DNA of 18,964 nt from Verrucomicrobia subdivision 3 bacterium UBA7542 (GTDB lineage: Bacteria; Verrucomicrobiota; Verrucomicrobiia; Limisphaerales; UBA11358), in the NCBI GenBank assembly GCA_002479245.1, contig DLMG01000104.1:1-18964 (forward strand), in the 5' to 3' direction. The translations under genes and the position numbers were made by a program. Positions 1 through 9,100 of the stretch are shown here, piece by piece. The notes beneath the pieces were generated by a model. That model made no database searches, had not been told where the DNA came from, and saw only the letters and a list, made by a program, of their open reading frames with translations. Each line of letters opens with the position of its first letter. Positions within the stretch are counted from its first letter, which is position 1.

Positions 1-51
1 GGACACTCCAGGACGCTGGCGCGTTTATCAGCGGCCTGTTGACTTGGCGGG

Positions 52-774
52 TCACTGCCGCAATGGTTCGACCACCGTGATCCCGGGGTCCAGCTTCGCA
101 TCAAAGATTTCTTCACCGAGCACCGGATTCAGCACGACGTTGGTGAAGTCGTTTCTCATGCGGGAGCCGTCCGCGAATTTCATTTCCGTGGCGGCGAGCG
201 AAAAATCGTTCGTGCGAACGGTGATGCCGATTTCCGCCATCATCTGGCGGGCCAGCGCATTTTTGGGCTGCAATATCAATTCCCAGTTCGCGTTGGTTTG
301 AGTGACTGACAGCACGCGGAAGTGCGATTCGAGGTCCGCCCGGCTGCGCGGGAAGCTCGCTTCCAGCAGCGCCAGCGCGTCGCGCCACGGACCGGGCTGG
401 TTGTCGTTGAGCGGGTATTTCTCGGCGCGCTTCAGCCGGGGATAAATGAGGAACAGCGTGTCGGGCTGGCGTAGCGCGATGGTTTGCGCGGGCTGGCCGA
501 TTTCCCAGCGGAAGCGGTTGGGGATGACCACCCAGACTTTGCCTGTGGACACCAGCGGCTGCGAAAGCACTTTGAGGGTCCGCGTTTGAATGACATCCGC
601 GGTAAAGCTGTGGAGATTGGTCTGCGCTGAAAACCAGGTGTCGAGGACGAGACTCTGCTCGGCGGCGTGAGCGGTGAGGACTGCAACGAGGAGCAGCAAG
701 GCGGACAGCGCGCCCCGCAGGGGAAACGTTGCGGCTACTTGTTCTCCGGCCAGATGGGAACGAAGTGATACCAT
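52..774 (-). CDS. LolA-like outer-membrane lipoprotein carrier, periplasmic
   Basis: Probable periplasmic carrier of the LolA/COG2834 fold, which shuttles lipid-modified cargo from the inner to the outer membrane. After a hydrophobic signal segment (ALSALLLLVAVLTAHA) the mature part has the family-like run 'FTADVIQTRTLKVL', then 'STGKVWVVIPNRFRWEIG' and 'DTLFLIYPRLKRAEKYPL', giving alternating beta-strands; the total of about 240 residues is usual for the family. I chose the ATG at 774; an in-frame TTG at 792 would add six residues, and a start closer to the signal core is possible because the n-region is long. The 5' end overlaps the exporter-acyltransferase gene by about 40 bp, which suggests translational coupling. 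It is probably specialised for that exporter rather than the general housekeeping LolA (inference from context). Confidence 0.8.
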   Translation of the reverse strand: MVSLRSHLAGEQVAATFPLRGALSALLLLVAVLTAHAAEQSLVLDTWFSAQTNLHSFTADVIQTRTLKVLSQPLVSTGKVWVVIPNRFRWEIGQPAQTIALRQPDTLFLIYPRLKRAEKYPLNDNQPGPWRDALALLEASFPRSRADLESHFRVLSVTQTNANWELILQPKNALARQMMAEIGITVRTNDFSLAATEMKFADGSRMRNDFTNVVLNPVLGEEIFDAKLDPGITVVEPLRQ

Positions 775-3700
775 TGGTCCAGATGCTGGCAAATCTCCGG
801 CTCAAATACACGCATGATTTTCCCGGTGAGTTCCCGGCGCGCTTCGCGCGTGCCCAGCGCCCGGCGGTCGTAGGTTATTTCCGGCAGAACGTGCGCGGTG
901 TAGCCGGCGCTGGAACGTGTGAGTGTAACGCCCAGCAGCGCGCAGCCCGATGCCCGCGCCAGTTCGGCGGCAGCGATGGAAGCCTGAAAGGGTTGTCCAA
1001 AAAGTTCCACGGTCACGGCGCTGGGTGCGGGCGGACGGTCAATGAGCATTGCGACTATCGCGCCCGATTGAAGCCGCTTGATGATTTCCACGAAGGCAAA
1101 ACCGTCGTTGCCCACCACGAGCGTCTCGATGCCCCACCGGGCGCGCGATGCCATGCGGAGTTGAGTGAGGGCGTCGTCGGGTTCGGCTTGGGTGAGAGCC
1201 AGCAGCTTGTAGCCGTGATGGGCCAGCAGCGGCCCGCCGAGTTCCCAATTGCCGAGGTGCGGCGTGATCAGCAACACGCCCTGACCGCGTGCCTTAACAG
1301 CCTCGAAATGATCCCAATCCTTCTGTTCATTCAACCAACTGTGCTTCAGGACGCCGCTCTCGTAGCGCCATACGTCGGCCATTTTCAAAGCGAATTGACG
1401 AAAGAGCCGGTGCGCGGTTCTCCGTGCCGCTGCCTGGTCGCCATGCAAGGCGGGCAATAGGTTTTGCAGGACCACCGTGCGCCGCTCACGGTGGAGCCGG
1501 TAGTAAATTTCCGCCACGAGAAGACAAAACGCGTTGAAAACAAAGATCGGCAAAATCCGCGCGATGCCCAATCCGAGCCGCCACAGCCCGGCGTGATAGA
1601 AGGATGAAGGGTTGAGAGTTGAGGGTTGAGGGTTGAGGGCAGGGCCTGACGCTACACGTGATAGCCCGTCGCCGTTTTCGGACTTCTGATTTCCTTCAGA
1701 CTTTGGACTTTGGACTGTGGACTTTGGACTCAACCACGCCCACCAGGCGGGCAGCAGGAAAATCGCGATCAGCATGTTGGCGGCGATTCCCACCGCGCAC
1801 ACTTTGCCCAGGCTGGCCATGCCGGCGTTGCCGGACCACGCCAGCGAGCCAAACCCGGTAATGGCCGTTCCGCCGCACAACAACAGCGCGCGGCCTACCG
1901 AACGCCGCACCGTCCGCGTGTCGCCACCGTGCCGGCGCAGGGCCAGTTGGATGAAGAGGCCGTAGTCCACGCCGGTACCCAGCACCAGCGGCAGCGCCAT
2001 CAGGTTCAGCAAATTCCACGACCAGCCGGCCAGGGCCATCGTCGTCAGCAGGCAGAGCCCGCTCAGGAGCAGCACCGCCACGCCCAGCAGCACTTCGGTG
2101 ATGCGGCGGAACGCCAGCCAGAGCGAAACCAGCACCAGCCCGACCATCGGGATCACGAGCAGCCACAGCCTGCCTTGCACGCGCTTGAGCGTCGTGGCGC
2201 CCAACAGTTCCCAACCGGAAAGCAAAATCCGGTCCGGCGCCATTTGCGCCGACAAATCCGCCAGGGCCGCCACGGCGGTTCGATTGGTGGAAGGATAAAC
2301 CAAACCCATCGCCAGCCACTCGTTTGGAGTGCGGGCCACAAATTGTTTGAGCACCCACCGGCTCATCGAGTTCGTCGGCCAGACGACGCCGGAACTGTCT
2401 CCGATGCGCGCCCAGGCGCGAATCAGTTCCTCGGTCAGGAACAAGGCGTTGGTTTCAAAACCGGCGCGCACCGCCGTCTCGCGCAGCAACTGGCCCTGCG
2501 CGCCCAGCACGCGGGCTGCAGCGCGGTTGGCCGCCTGACATTCCGGGCGCGGCCACAGCGCCGTTGGCAGCAGGTAGCCGCTGATCATCTGATTTGAAAC
2601 CGCCTGCTTCAGCAGCGCCTCCGCCTTGCAAAGACGCTCATAGACCTGGCCTTCGTCGCTGCCGCCCACGATGACCCAAATCGGGTCGCGCGGGATGCCC
2701 ATGGATGCTGTGAGTTCATTCAGCGCCGTTTCCGCCTCGGCTTGCTGGGGGCGCAGCGCATTTGCGGTTCGATCCAGCTTCGGCTGGCGGACCAACAACA
2801 CCGCGCCCGTAAAAATCAGGACGAGGACCGTGACCCAAAACGCCGCACGCGCGCCGGTTGGCCCCGGCGGAGTTGGCGGCGCGGCTTCCGCTTCTTTCGG
2901 CGGCAACAGAAACGTCCACCACGCGGGTTTGGGCAGATGGGCCGGCGCGTTCCGCCGCCCCGGAAACAGCGGCGGCAGATACGCCATCACCATGACCAGC
3001 GCAGCCAGTGCCACGCCGATGGCCACCAACGAACCGAGCTGCGCCAGACCGGGCAGCCCGCCGAAATTCAACACCAGAAACGCGCTGATCGTGGTGATGG
3101 CCGCCCAGAGAATGCTCGGCGCAATGGCGCGGCGGATTTCCGGCACGGACAATTGCGGGTGCGCCAGAGCCTCCTGGTAATGCACCACCGCGTAGTCCAC
3201 CGCCAGCCCCAGCAGCACCGCTGCGAAGCCCATGCTCACCACGCAAATCGGTCCCAGAATCAGACCTCCCAGCGCGAGCGTGGCGACGAGAATCAACGCC
3301 AGCAAGGTCAGCAGCCACAACACCGGCAGCCAGCGCCGGTGCATCAGCCAGAACAGCAGCGCGATGATTGCCGCTGTGGCTGTCACCGAACCGCTCAAGT
3401 CGCGCTGCATGTTGCCGGCGATCTCCGTCACGAACGCCGGCCGCCCGGTGTAACGCACCACCACCTCCGCCCAATCCGCTTGATTGGTACGAACGCTGGC
3501 CACCGTGGTCTTGATTGATTTCAACCAACCCGAACATTCGCGATAGCCGGCCAGGTCCGGGCGCGCTTGGACGTAAATCAGCCGGAAGGTTCCGTCCGCC
3601 GAGGCAAACGCCCGTTGTCCTTGTTCTGCGGAAAGCCCGCTGAAATTGGCCAGCGCGGGCACGCTGAGCAGGTCGTAGGGATCGAACGCGCGCCGGGCGA

Positions 3701-4151
3701 TGTCCATTGGCGAGAGCGACGTGGCGAGCACGTCCCGCGTCTCCGCCAAAACCGACTGAAGATGGTCGGGCGCGAGCCGGTTGGTCAGCGTGCCAAAGGA
3801 TTCCGGCGGCTGATTGAACCACAGGCACGCCACAATCTCCGCCGCCTGTTCGGGATGCTCCATCCAGGGCGCCTGCCACGACACCCCCGCAATGAGGTTG
3901 GTTTCCTGCCGCAACCGTGCCGCCAGCGCGCCCGCCAGCCGTTCCGCCTGCTCGCTGTCGGGAGCGCGCACGGTGATGATGAGTTCCCGGGCGTTGGCGA
4001 AGTGTTCCTGGTAAAGCTTCAAGCCCTGCACCGTCGGCTGGTCGGTGGGCAACAGATTCAAAATCTCCGCGTCAAACCGCAGCCGGCTTAAACCGAAACC
4101 GACCGGCAGGATAAACAACAACCACCATGCGAGACGCCACCGGGACTTCAT
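735..4151 (-). CDS. MMPL/RND-type lipid exporter fused to LpxL-like acyltransferase
   Basis: A 1138-residue inner-membrane protein made of two proteins that are usually separate. Residues 1-805 are an MMPL/RND exporter (COG4258-like): one N-terminal TM helix (7-23), a periplasmic loop, a TM bundle (about 256-395), a second half with a TM at 437-453, another loop and a second TM bundle (662-805). The two halves carry matching 'GLAVDYAVVHY' (D319) and 'GTGVDYGLFIQ' (D729) motifs expected in proton-relay helices. Residues about 853-1138 are a lysophospholipid acyltransferase of the LpxL/COG4261 type, with the catalytic HxxxxE motif 'TPHLGNWELGG' (H965, E970) and 'LIDRP' (1037-1040). The domains are joined by a linker (807-852) encoded by heptanucleotide repeats. 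The start ATG overlaps the lipoprotein stop as ATGA, with GGAGGG 12 bases upstream. It likely acylates and/or exports a lipid; the substrate cannot be read from the sequence. Confidence 0.9.
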   Translation of the reverse strand: MKSRWRLAWWLLFILPVGFGLSRLRFDAEILNLLPTDQPTVQGLKLYQEHFANARELIITVRAPDSEQAERLAGALAARLRQETNLIAGVSWQAPWMEHPEQAAEIVACLWFNQPPESFGTLTNRLAPDHLQSVLAETRDVLATSLSPMDIARRAFDPYDLLSVPALANFSGLSAEQGQRAFASADGTFRLIYVQARPDLAGYRECSGWLKSIKTTVASVRTNQADWAEVVVRYTGRPAFVTEIAGNMQRDLSGSVTATAAIIALLFWLMHRRWLPVLWLLTLLALILVATLALGGLILGPICVVSMGFAAVLLGLAVDYAVVHYQEALAHPQLSVPEIRRAIAPSILWAAITTISAFLVLNFGGLPGLAQLGSLVAIGVALAALVMVMAYLPPLFPGRRNAPAHLPKPAWWTFLLPPKEAEAAPPTPPGPTGARAAFWVTVLVLIFTGAVLLVRQPKLDRTANALRPQQAEAETALNELTASMGIPRDPIWVIVGGSDEGQVYERLCKAEALLKQAVSNQMISGYLLPTALWPRPECQAANRAAARVLGAQGQLLRETAVRAGFETNALFLTEELIRAWARIGDSSGVVWPTNSMSRWVLKQFVARTPNEWLAMGLVYPSTNRTAVAALADLSAQMAPDRILLSGWELLGATTLKRVQGRLWLLVIPMVGLVLVSLWLAFRRITEVLLGVAVLLLSGLCLLTTMALAGWSWNLLNLMALPLVLGTGVDYGLFIQLALRRHGGDTRTVRRSVGRALLLCGGTAITGFGSLAWSGNAGMASLGKVCAVGIAANMLIAIFLLPAWWAWLSPKSTVQSPKSEGNQKSENGDGLSRVASGPALNPQPSTLNPSSFYHAGLWRLGLGIARILPIFVFNAFCLLVAEIYYRLHRERRTVVLQNLLPALHGDQAAARRTAHRLFRQFALKMADVWRYESGVLKHSWLNEQKDWDHFEAVKARGQGVLLITPHLGNWELGGPLLAHHGYKLLALTQAEPDDALTQLRMASRARWGIETLVVGNDGFAFVEIIKRLQSGAIVAMLIDRPPAPSAVTVELFGQPFQASIAAAELARASGCALLGVTLTRSSAGYTAHVLPEITYDRRALGTREARRELTGKIMRVFEPEICQHLDQWYHFVPIWPENK
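1611..1639 (-). repeat. Heptanucleotide tandem repeat (GTTGAGG) in coding sequence
   Basis: Four successive 7-bp units GTTGAGA, GTTGAGG, GTTGAGG, GTTGAGG on the plus strand. They lie inside the exporter-acyltransferase gene and are translated from the minus strand as the linker peptide NPQPSTLNP. The minus-strand unit CCTCAAC gives no stop in any frame, whereas the plus-strand unit gives TGA in every frame, so the tract can be tolerated in a gene only in this orientation. Confidence 0.85.
1701..1730 (-). repeat. Heptanucleotide tandem repeat (CTTTGGA) in coding sequence
   Basis: Four 7-bp units CTTTGGA, CTTTGGA, CTGTGGA, CTTTGGA plus CT. They are translated on the minus strand as part of the linker 'SPKSTVQSPKSE' between the exporter and acyltransferase domains. 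A 7-bp unit cycles through all frames, and this one has no stop codon in any of the six. The same unit recurs in glnE at 12922-12955. Confidence 0.85.
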
Positions 4152-4636
4152 GGCTTCAAGTATCCCTCCAAGGTCTCGCCGGAGCGTGTGTTTTCCAATC
4201 GCCAGCCTCCGTCTGGTTTGCGCTCAAAACGCAACGGCGGAGGGAGCTGTTCCCCGGAAAGGGCCGCATGCAGATAAAGCCAGGCAAAACGAACAGGCGG
4301 CTGCCGGCGCCCGGTGAAGCTCATTCTGCCCGCCGGGAATTGGATCAGCCAATTGGTGCGGGTGGTTTGCGCCGAAACCAGCGACAGCGGCGTTTTCGCA
4401 AACTCGATGGCGCACCGTCCGTCTTCGTGGCTGGCCATCACCAGGTCTCCGCCCAACTCCGGCAACCCGCGGCCCGGACGCCAGAGGGCCTGGCCTTCCT
4501 GCACATGCCAACCCGGACCTGAGGTGGTGAATAGTGAAGCCCCGGTTGTCGTTCGGCAACCTGAGGACAACATGGCGATGATCAGCAGCGCCAACCAAAG
4601 CACCGGACGAAACAAACGCCCTTCGTATAGCGGCAT
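4148..4636 (-). CDS. Small outer-membrane lipoprotein of the export module
   Basis: A 162-residue predicted lipoprotein. The N-terminus is a lipoprotein signal: basic/polar start, hydrophobic core VLWLALLIIAML, then SSGC with Cys27 as the likely lipidation site. The small residues before the cysteine fit a lipobox, though Ser rather than Leu sits at -3. The mature part is beta-rich with no motif I recognise. By size and position next to an MMPL exporter, acyltransferase and LolA it resembles the DUF3261-type lipoproteins of aryl-polyene-like clusters, but I cannot confirm family membership by eye. Its stop overlaps the exporter start (ATGA), so the two are probably translationally coupled. 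It likely acts at the outer membrane as a partner in inserting the exported lipid (inference). Confidence 0.75.
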   Translation of the reverse strand: MPLYEGRLFRPVLWLALLIIAMLSSGCRTTTGASLFTTSGPGWHVQEGQALWRPGRGLPELGGDLVMASHEDGRCAIEFAKTPLSLVSAQTTRTNWLIQFPAGRMSFTGRRQPPVRFAWLYLHAALSGEQLPPPLRFERKPDGGWRLENTRSGETLEGYLKP

Positions 4637-4645
4637 AGATTTCTG

Positions 4646-4676
4646 ATTATTGTTGTGCGACCAAGGTGGTTGTCAA
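4646..4676 (-). promoter_or_regulatory. Candidate promoter for the lipoprotein/exporter/LolA module
   Basis: On the minus strand, in the 54-bp gap after tilS, there is a perfect TTGACA (4671-4676) and AATAAT (4646-4651) separated by 19 bp. The spacer is longer than ideal, and transcription would begin almost at the ATG. If used, it would let the module be transcribed separately from tilS. Confidence 0.35.
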
Positions 4677-4690
4677 AGCATTCAAGCTTT

Positions 4691-6148
4691 TCAAACACCG
4701 GCCGGACGCTGCCAGCGCCAGGTCAGCCGGCGCTTTGTCTGCGGGGTCAGGTTGAAATTCTCCGAAATCCGCAGACCTTCAACCCAAAATATTTCGCCGT
4801 TCTCCGCCGCCGCCACCATCAACTCCCGCCGCCGGGCGCGCGGAATTTTCCAGTTCGTGAACAAATCCTGAAGTTTCACCGATGACCTCAAACCCATCGG
4901 TTGAAACCGGTCGCCCGCACGCCAATGACGCAACGTGATTCTGCCACCGACCTTGTCCGCGTCGAAAGATTCACAGGCCGGCCGGGCGGCGGGTCGCTTG
5001 AATTTTTCCACCGCGTTAAACCGCCAGCGCACGCGGACGCCGTCAAAGGTCACTTCCCCTGCCCTGCCCGCCAGCTTGACGACCGTCTCGTTTGCGTTGA
5101 AAACGGACGTCCGGGCCAGGCGCAAACTGACCGCGCCGGTCGCATCGCGAAGGACGGAGAGCTGAGGGCCAAGGTTGACCGGAACATCGGTCGATTGCCG
5201 GAGCGATTCGATTAACTCAAAATCCACCGGTACGCCAACCTCCGACAGTTGCAATTGCAGAACGCGACGTTGAATTGCAACCGGCAAATCTTTAAAAACT
5301 GTCCCCTCTCCCGGTCCCGCTTTGCGCGGACCACCCTCTCCCCGCCCGGCGGGGAGAGGGACGGGGCGAGGGGCGCGTTCAATTTTTCGTTTTGAGACGA
5401 GCCATTGGCGCGCGGCTTCACCGGCCAAATCCGATTCCGCGCCGACGATTTCCATGAGTCGCAAAACTGTTTTTGTCAGGGCCGGCTGGTAGCGACGTTG
5501 CAGCAGCGGCAGCAGTTCGTTTCGCACCCGGTTGCGCGGCATTTCGAGCCGGGCATTCGTCGCGTCTTCGCGAAAGGGGATTTTATTTTCGCGCGCGAAC
5601 CCTCGCAGTTCGGCTTTGGTCGCATCGAGCAACGGACGAACGAGCATGATTTTTGAATCTACTGGCGACGGCGACCGCCATTTCATTCCGGCCAGACCTT
5701 CGCCGCCCGCGCCGCGCAGGACGCGCAGAAAGAATAGTTCCACCTGGTCGTCGGCATGATGCGCCAGTGCAATGACGCGGGTTTTGCGTTCCTTCGCCGT
5801 GCGCGCAAAAAAATCGTGCCGCAATTTTCGCGCGGCCATTTCGACGGACATTTTTGATTTTTGCGCAAATTCCTTCACGTTTGCCCGTCCGGCGATAAAG
5901 GACAGCCTCATCGCGGCGGCGGTTTGACGGACCAGTTCTTCGTCGGCGTTGCTGCTGCGTCCCCGGAGCTGGTGATTAAAATGCGCGACGGTCAGCCGCC
6001 ACCGATGGCGGGATGAAAGTTTGTGGAGCGCCTGCAGCAAGGTCATGGAATCCAACCCGCCGGAGACGGCGACCAAAACCGCCTGCCCGCGTTTGAGCAG
6101 CCGGCGGTTTTGGATGTTTTGTTCAACGCGCTGGGGCAAATCGGTCAC
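4691..6148 (-). CDS. tilS: tRNA(Ile)-lysidine synthetase TilS
   Basis: This ATP-dependent enzyme adds lysine to C34 of the CAU-anticodon tRNA-Ile so that it reads AUA codons. The N-type ATP pyrophosphatase PP-loop 'SGGLDSMTLL' is at residues 29-38, followed by 'HFNHQLRG' (57-63) and 'ALAHHADDQVE' (127-137), all typical of TilS. The C-terminal domain signature 'RHWRAGDRFQPMGL' is at 408-420. At 485 residues it is somewhat longer than many homologues; part of the excess is a 25-residue insert (about 258-282) encoded by a palindromic repeat just before the conserved 'FKDLPVAIQRRVLQLQL' helix. The start is a GTG; the nearby upstream ATG is out of frame. It lies 47 bp downstream of the S53 peptidase on the same strand. 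The gene is normally essential, so the insert must be tolerated if this is the only copy. Confidence 0.95.
   Translation of the reverse strand: MTDLPQRVEQNIQNRRLLKRGQAVLVAVSGGLDSMTLLQALHKLSSRHRWRLTVAHFNHQLRGRSSNADEELVRQTAAAMRLSFIAGRANVKEFAQKSKMSVEMAARKLRHDFFARTAKERKTRVIALAHHADDQVELFFLRVLRGAGGEGLAGMKWRSPSPVDSKIMLVRPLLDATKAELRGFARENKIPFREDATNARLEMPRNRVRNELLPLLQRRYQPALTKTVLRLMEIVGAESDLAGEAARQWLVSKRKIERAPRPVPLPAGRGEGGPRKAGPGEGTVFKDLPVAIQRRVLQLQLSEVGVPVDFELIESLRQSTDVPVNLGPQLSVLRDATGAVSLRLARTSVFNANETVVKLAGRAGEVTFDGVRVRWRFNAVEKFKRPAARPACESFDADKVGGRITLRHWRAGDRFQPMGLRSSVKLQDLFTNWKIPRARRRELMVAAAENGEIFWVEGLRISENFNLTPQTKRRLTWRWQRPAGV
5302..5380 (-). repeat. GC-rich palindromic repeat embedded in tilS
   Basis: The core is a near-continuous palindrome: 13-bp arms at 5334-5346 and 5348-5360 with a single-base loop. 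The flanks are C-rich on the left and G-rich on the right. It is translated in frame as the Pro/Gly/Arg-rich stretch 'RAPRPVPLPAGRGEGG' and following residues. The composition differs sharply from the rest of tilS. It resembles the 'CCCTCTCCCC...GGGGAGAGGG' dispersed repeats I recall from many GC-rich bacterial genomes. Confidence 0.8.
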
Positions 6149-6195
6149 GCGCCCATGCTACTGCATCCGCCCCGGTGGGCAAGGATGGTGAAATT

Positions 6196-9100
6196 TTAGG
6201 GCAACAACTGAATGCGGTAGAAACGCTGCGGGGAATTCGCAATGGCGTTGGTGTCCGTCAAACTGACGGTACTGCCAGTCGCGTTAACGACACCGCCCAG
6301 GTTAATCCAGTCGGGCTGGGCGACCAGATTGGTCGTATATTGGACCTGGTAATTTAGCCCGGCCATGGCGCTCCAATTCAAATTGATACTGTCGGCCGTT
6401 TTGGTCGGCGTTTGAAGTGCGGGCGCCGGAGCCTGCGTCACGCTGACATCGTCGAGAACCAGGTAGGAATTGTCGTCGGCAAATCCAAACAAGAGCGTGG
6501 TGCTGGGGCCCGTGGCCGTGAGAATGAAGATCTGGTTGGTCCATCCAAAAGCACCTGAATCAATTTGATCGAGTTGAGTAATCCCGTTCCATACCACCTC
6601 GAATTCATTGGGCACGGTACCGTTGCCGAAGTAGTTCACGCTCTCCCACCAGAAAGAAAGCAGATAAGGACGTCCCGCTACGGTTGGCAACGTTTGGGAA
6701 ATGGTACACAAGCCATCGGCGGAGTACTGGCCGAAGGCGGCGAAATAAGTACCCGAATGAGGTGAGATCGCGCCTTCAGTCAGGGTGCCGTCGTCAACGT
6801 AATTATAACCGTCGTTGTTGCTGACCGTCCACGAGGTGAAATCGCCGGTTTCAAAGCCGCCGTTCTGGATCAATTCCGGTGCCGAGACGGTCAGGTTAAA
6901 CCAGAGGGGTTGGGCGACATGGGTCGTCTGGTTGCTGAACCAAAGACTTGCCGTGTAACTCCCCACAGCGAGGCTGTTGGCGGTCGAATTCAAACTCACC
7001 GTCACCGTGGCGGCGGCCCCGTTCGGTGCCAGGGTCCCACTTGTTGGCGAAGCATTCAACCAGAGCGACGTGTTGATGATGCTCCAGTTGAGGGAAGTCG
7101 TTCCGATGTTGGTCAGTGAAAAGTTCTGGGTGGTGACGCTGAAGGGGCCGCCGACCGGCCCGGTGGCGGTAAAACCGGTGGCCGGCGTGATGACCAGCGG
7201 TTGCACGACCTGCAAGGTGAACTGACGGTTTTGCACAATGCCACTGGTCTGATTCGTGAACCACACGTTGGCAACATAAGTTCCGGCGACGAGATTGCTG
7301 GCCGCGGAATTCAAACCCACGGTCACGGAGGTTTGCCCGGCAACGGCAAGCGTCCCGCTGGAGGAAGAGACATTGAGCCAGGACGAGGTGCTGCCGATCT
7401 GCCAGTTTAATGAGGCCGCTCCCGAATTGGTCAGTAAAAAGGTTTGAGCGGTGACTGCAAATGGACCCCCAATCGCACCGTAGGCGTTGAAACCTGACGC
7501 TGGTGTGATAATCAGAACATCGGGCGGGCCAGCCAGGGCGTCGATCAAACTTTGTCCCATGGGCGTACCCCAGCCAGTGCAGAGATCGTAGCCATCGGTT
7601 GCATAAAAAAGGCCGGGGGTGTTTGTGCCGATGTTGTTGCCAGTCGTGATGTCGTGAAAATAGTTGCCGTAACCGGCGCTGGTGCCGATGGCGTAAAGCG
7701 CCGGGTTCAGAAACCCGACGAAGTTGGTGGGGTTGGAGGCGGTGGATTGCTGGTTGACGAGGGCGCAAAAACCCGCCCAGAGCGGCGCGGCGCAACTGGT
7801 GCCCATGAAATAATCTGTGCCGCTGTCATCGCCGTCGTCGTAGGACACAAAAATGTTGTCTGCCGTCAGCGCCACGTCGGGAATGTTGCGTTTGGCGGTT
7901 GAACCGCCGTTGTTCGCCATGCTGACGTTCGTCTGCCAGTAAGGTATGGGGTAATAAGAGCTGATGCCGCCGCCGGAACCTTCGTTGGGTATCCCGTTGA
8001 GATTGTAATTCCAGACCATCTCCGAAGACCACGACGCGCCGGAACCATTCATCGTCAAGGTTGTCCCCCCCACAATGGTGGCGTAAGGACTGTCCGCCGG
8101 CACGGTGGTTCCACTGTCCAAAGGTTGTGCGCCGGTATAGGCGTCACCGTCGCCCGAGGATTGAAAATAGGACTGGCCTTGCGTCGCCATGTTCTTGAGG
8201 ATGCTATCATAATTTGTGGCGGTTGAGCTGCTCCACTTGCCCACCATCCAGGAACTGCTCACTTGTTTGGCCAGATTGTCCGTGGCAATCTGGTTCAACA
8301 AGGAGGAGGAAACCGTGTTTTTTTCATAGACAATCACCCGCGACAACTGCGGCGCCATGGCGATGGCCATCTCAATGTCCAAAGCCACCTCGTCATTGTT
8401 GGCGGTGCTCGGAGTGGAACTGCCCACCACCACATTCGTCAAAGGAACATAATTGGTGATTCCGATAGTTGCCCCGACGACGTTTTCGTAATTGGTGATA
8501 TCCACCGGAAAGTAATCCGAATACTCCAGCAGCGCCACCGTCTGGCCGGCGCCGGTCAGCGCAGTGCCGGGAACGTAGGCATTGCGAAAATCGTTGCCCG
8601 CATATTCCTGACCCGGTCCGCTCCCGTTGAAACTCAACGGCCGGACTTTCGGCGCCTTCACCCGGATGTCTGCCCGCCGTGGCCGGCTGTAATCGCTCAA
8701 GCCTTCAATGCTCGTCACCCGCAGATTTGCCGGCAACGACGGCTCGGTGTCCGGTGCAAAAAAATCGCGCGCCTCGAAGGGATGCCGGTAAATCCGCAAA
8801 TTCACTTGGAATGCCCGTTCCACGTCCGCCACGCGGCCCTGGATGTCCAGCACCACGCGATTGTTGTAAGTGCCGGTCACCACCAGTCCGTTGCTGCGGA
8901 CGAAATCCTGCACCGCCTGGTAATCTTCTTCCGTCGGGCCGAACCGCGCGGCGAATTCCGCCGGCAGGAGAAATTTGTGGAAGTTCGTGCTGGCCGGATC
9001 GTAAAGCTGCCGCAGCAGTTCGTCCAATTCCACCTGATTCCGCAACGGCAGGCCAATCGTCAGGTTCAGACAATTTGTATCCGGAAGACGGCCCACCGGT

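Noticed and set aside
1..51. Possible start of a further gene on the minus strand after the LolA-like gene
   Set aside because: Too short to judge; there is no ATG in the visible 51 bases and no recognisable peptide.
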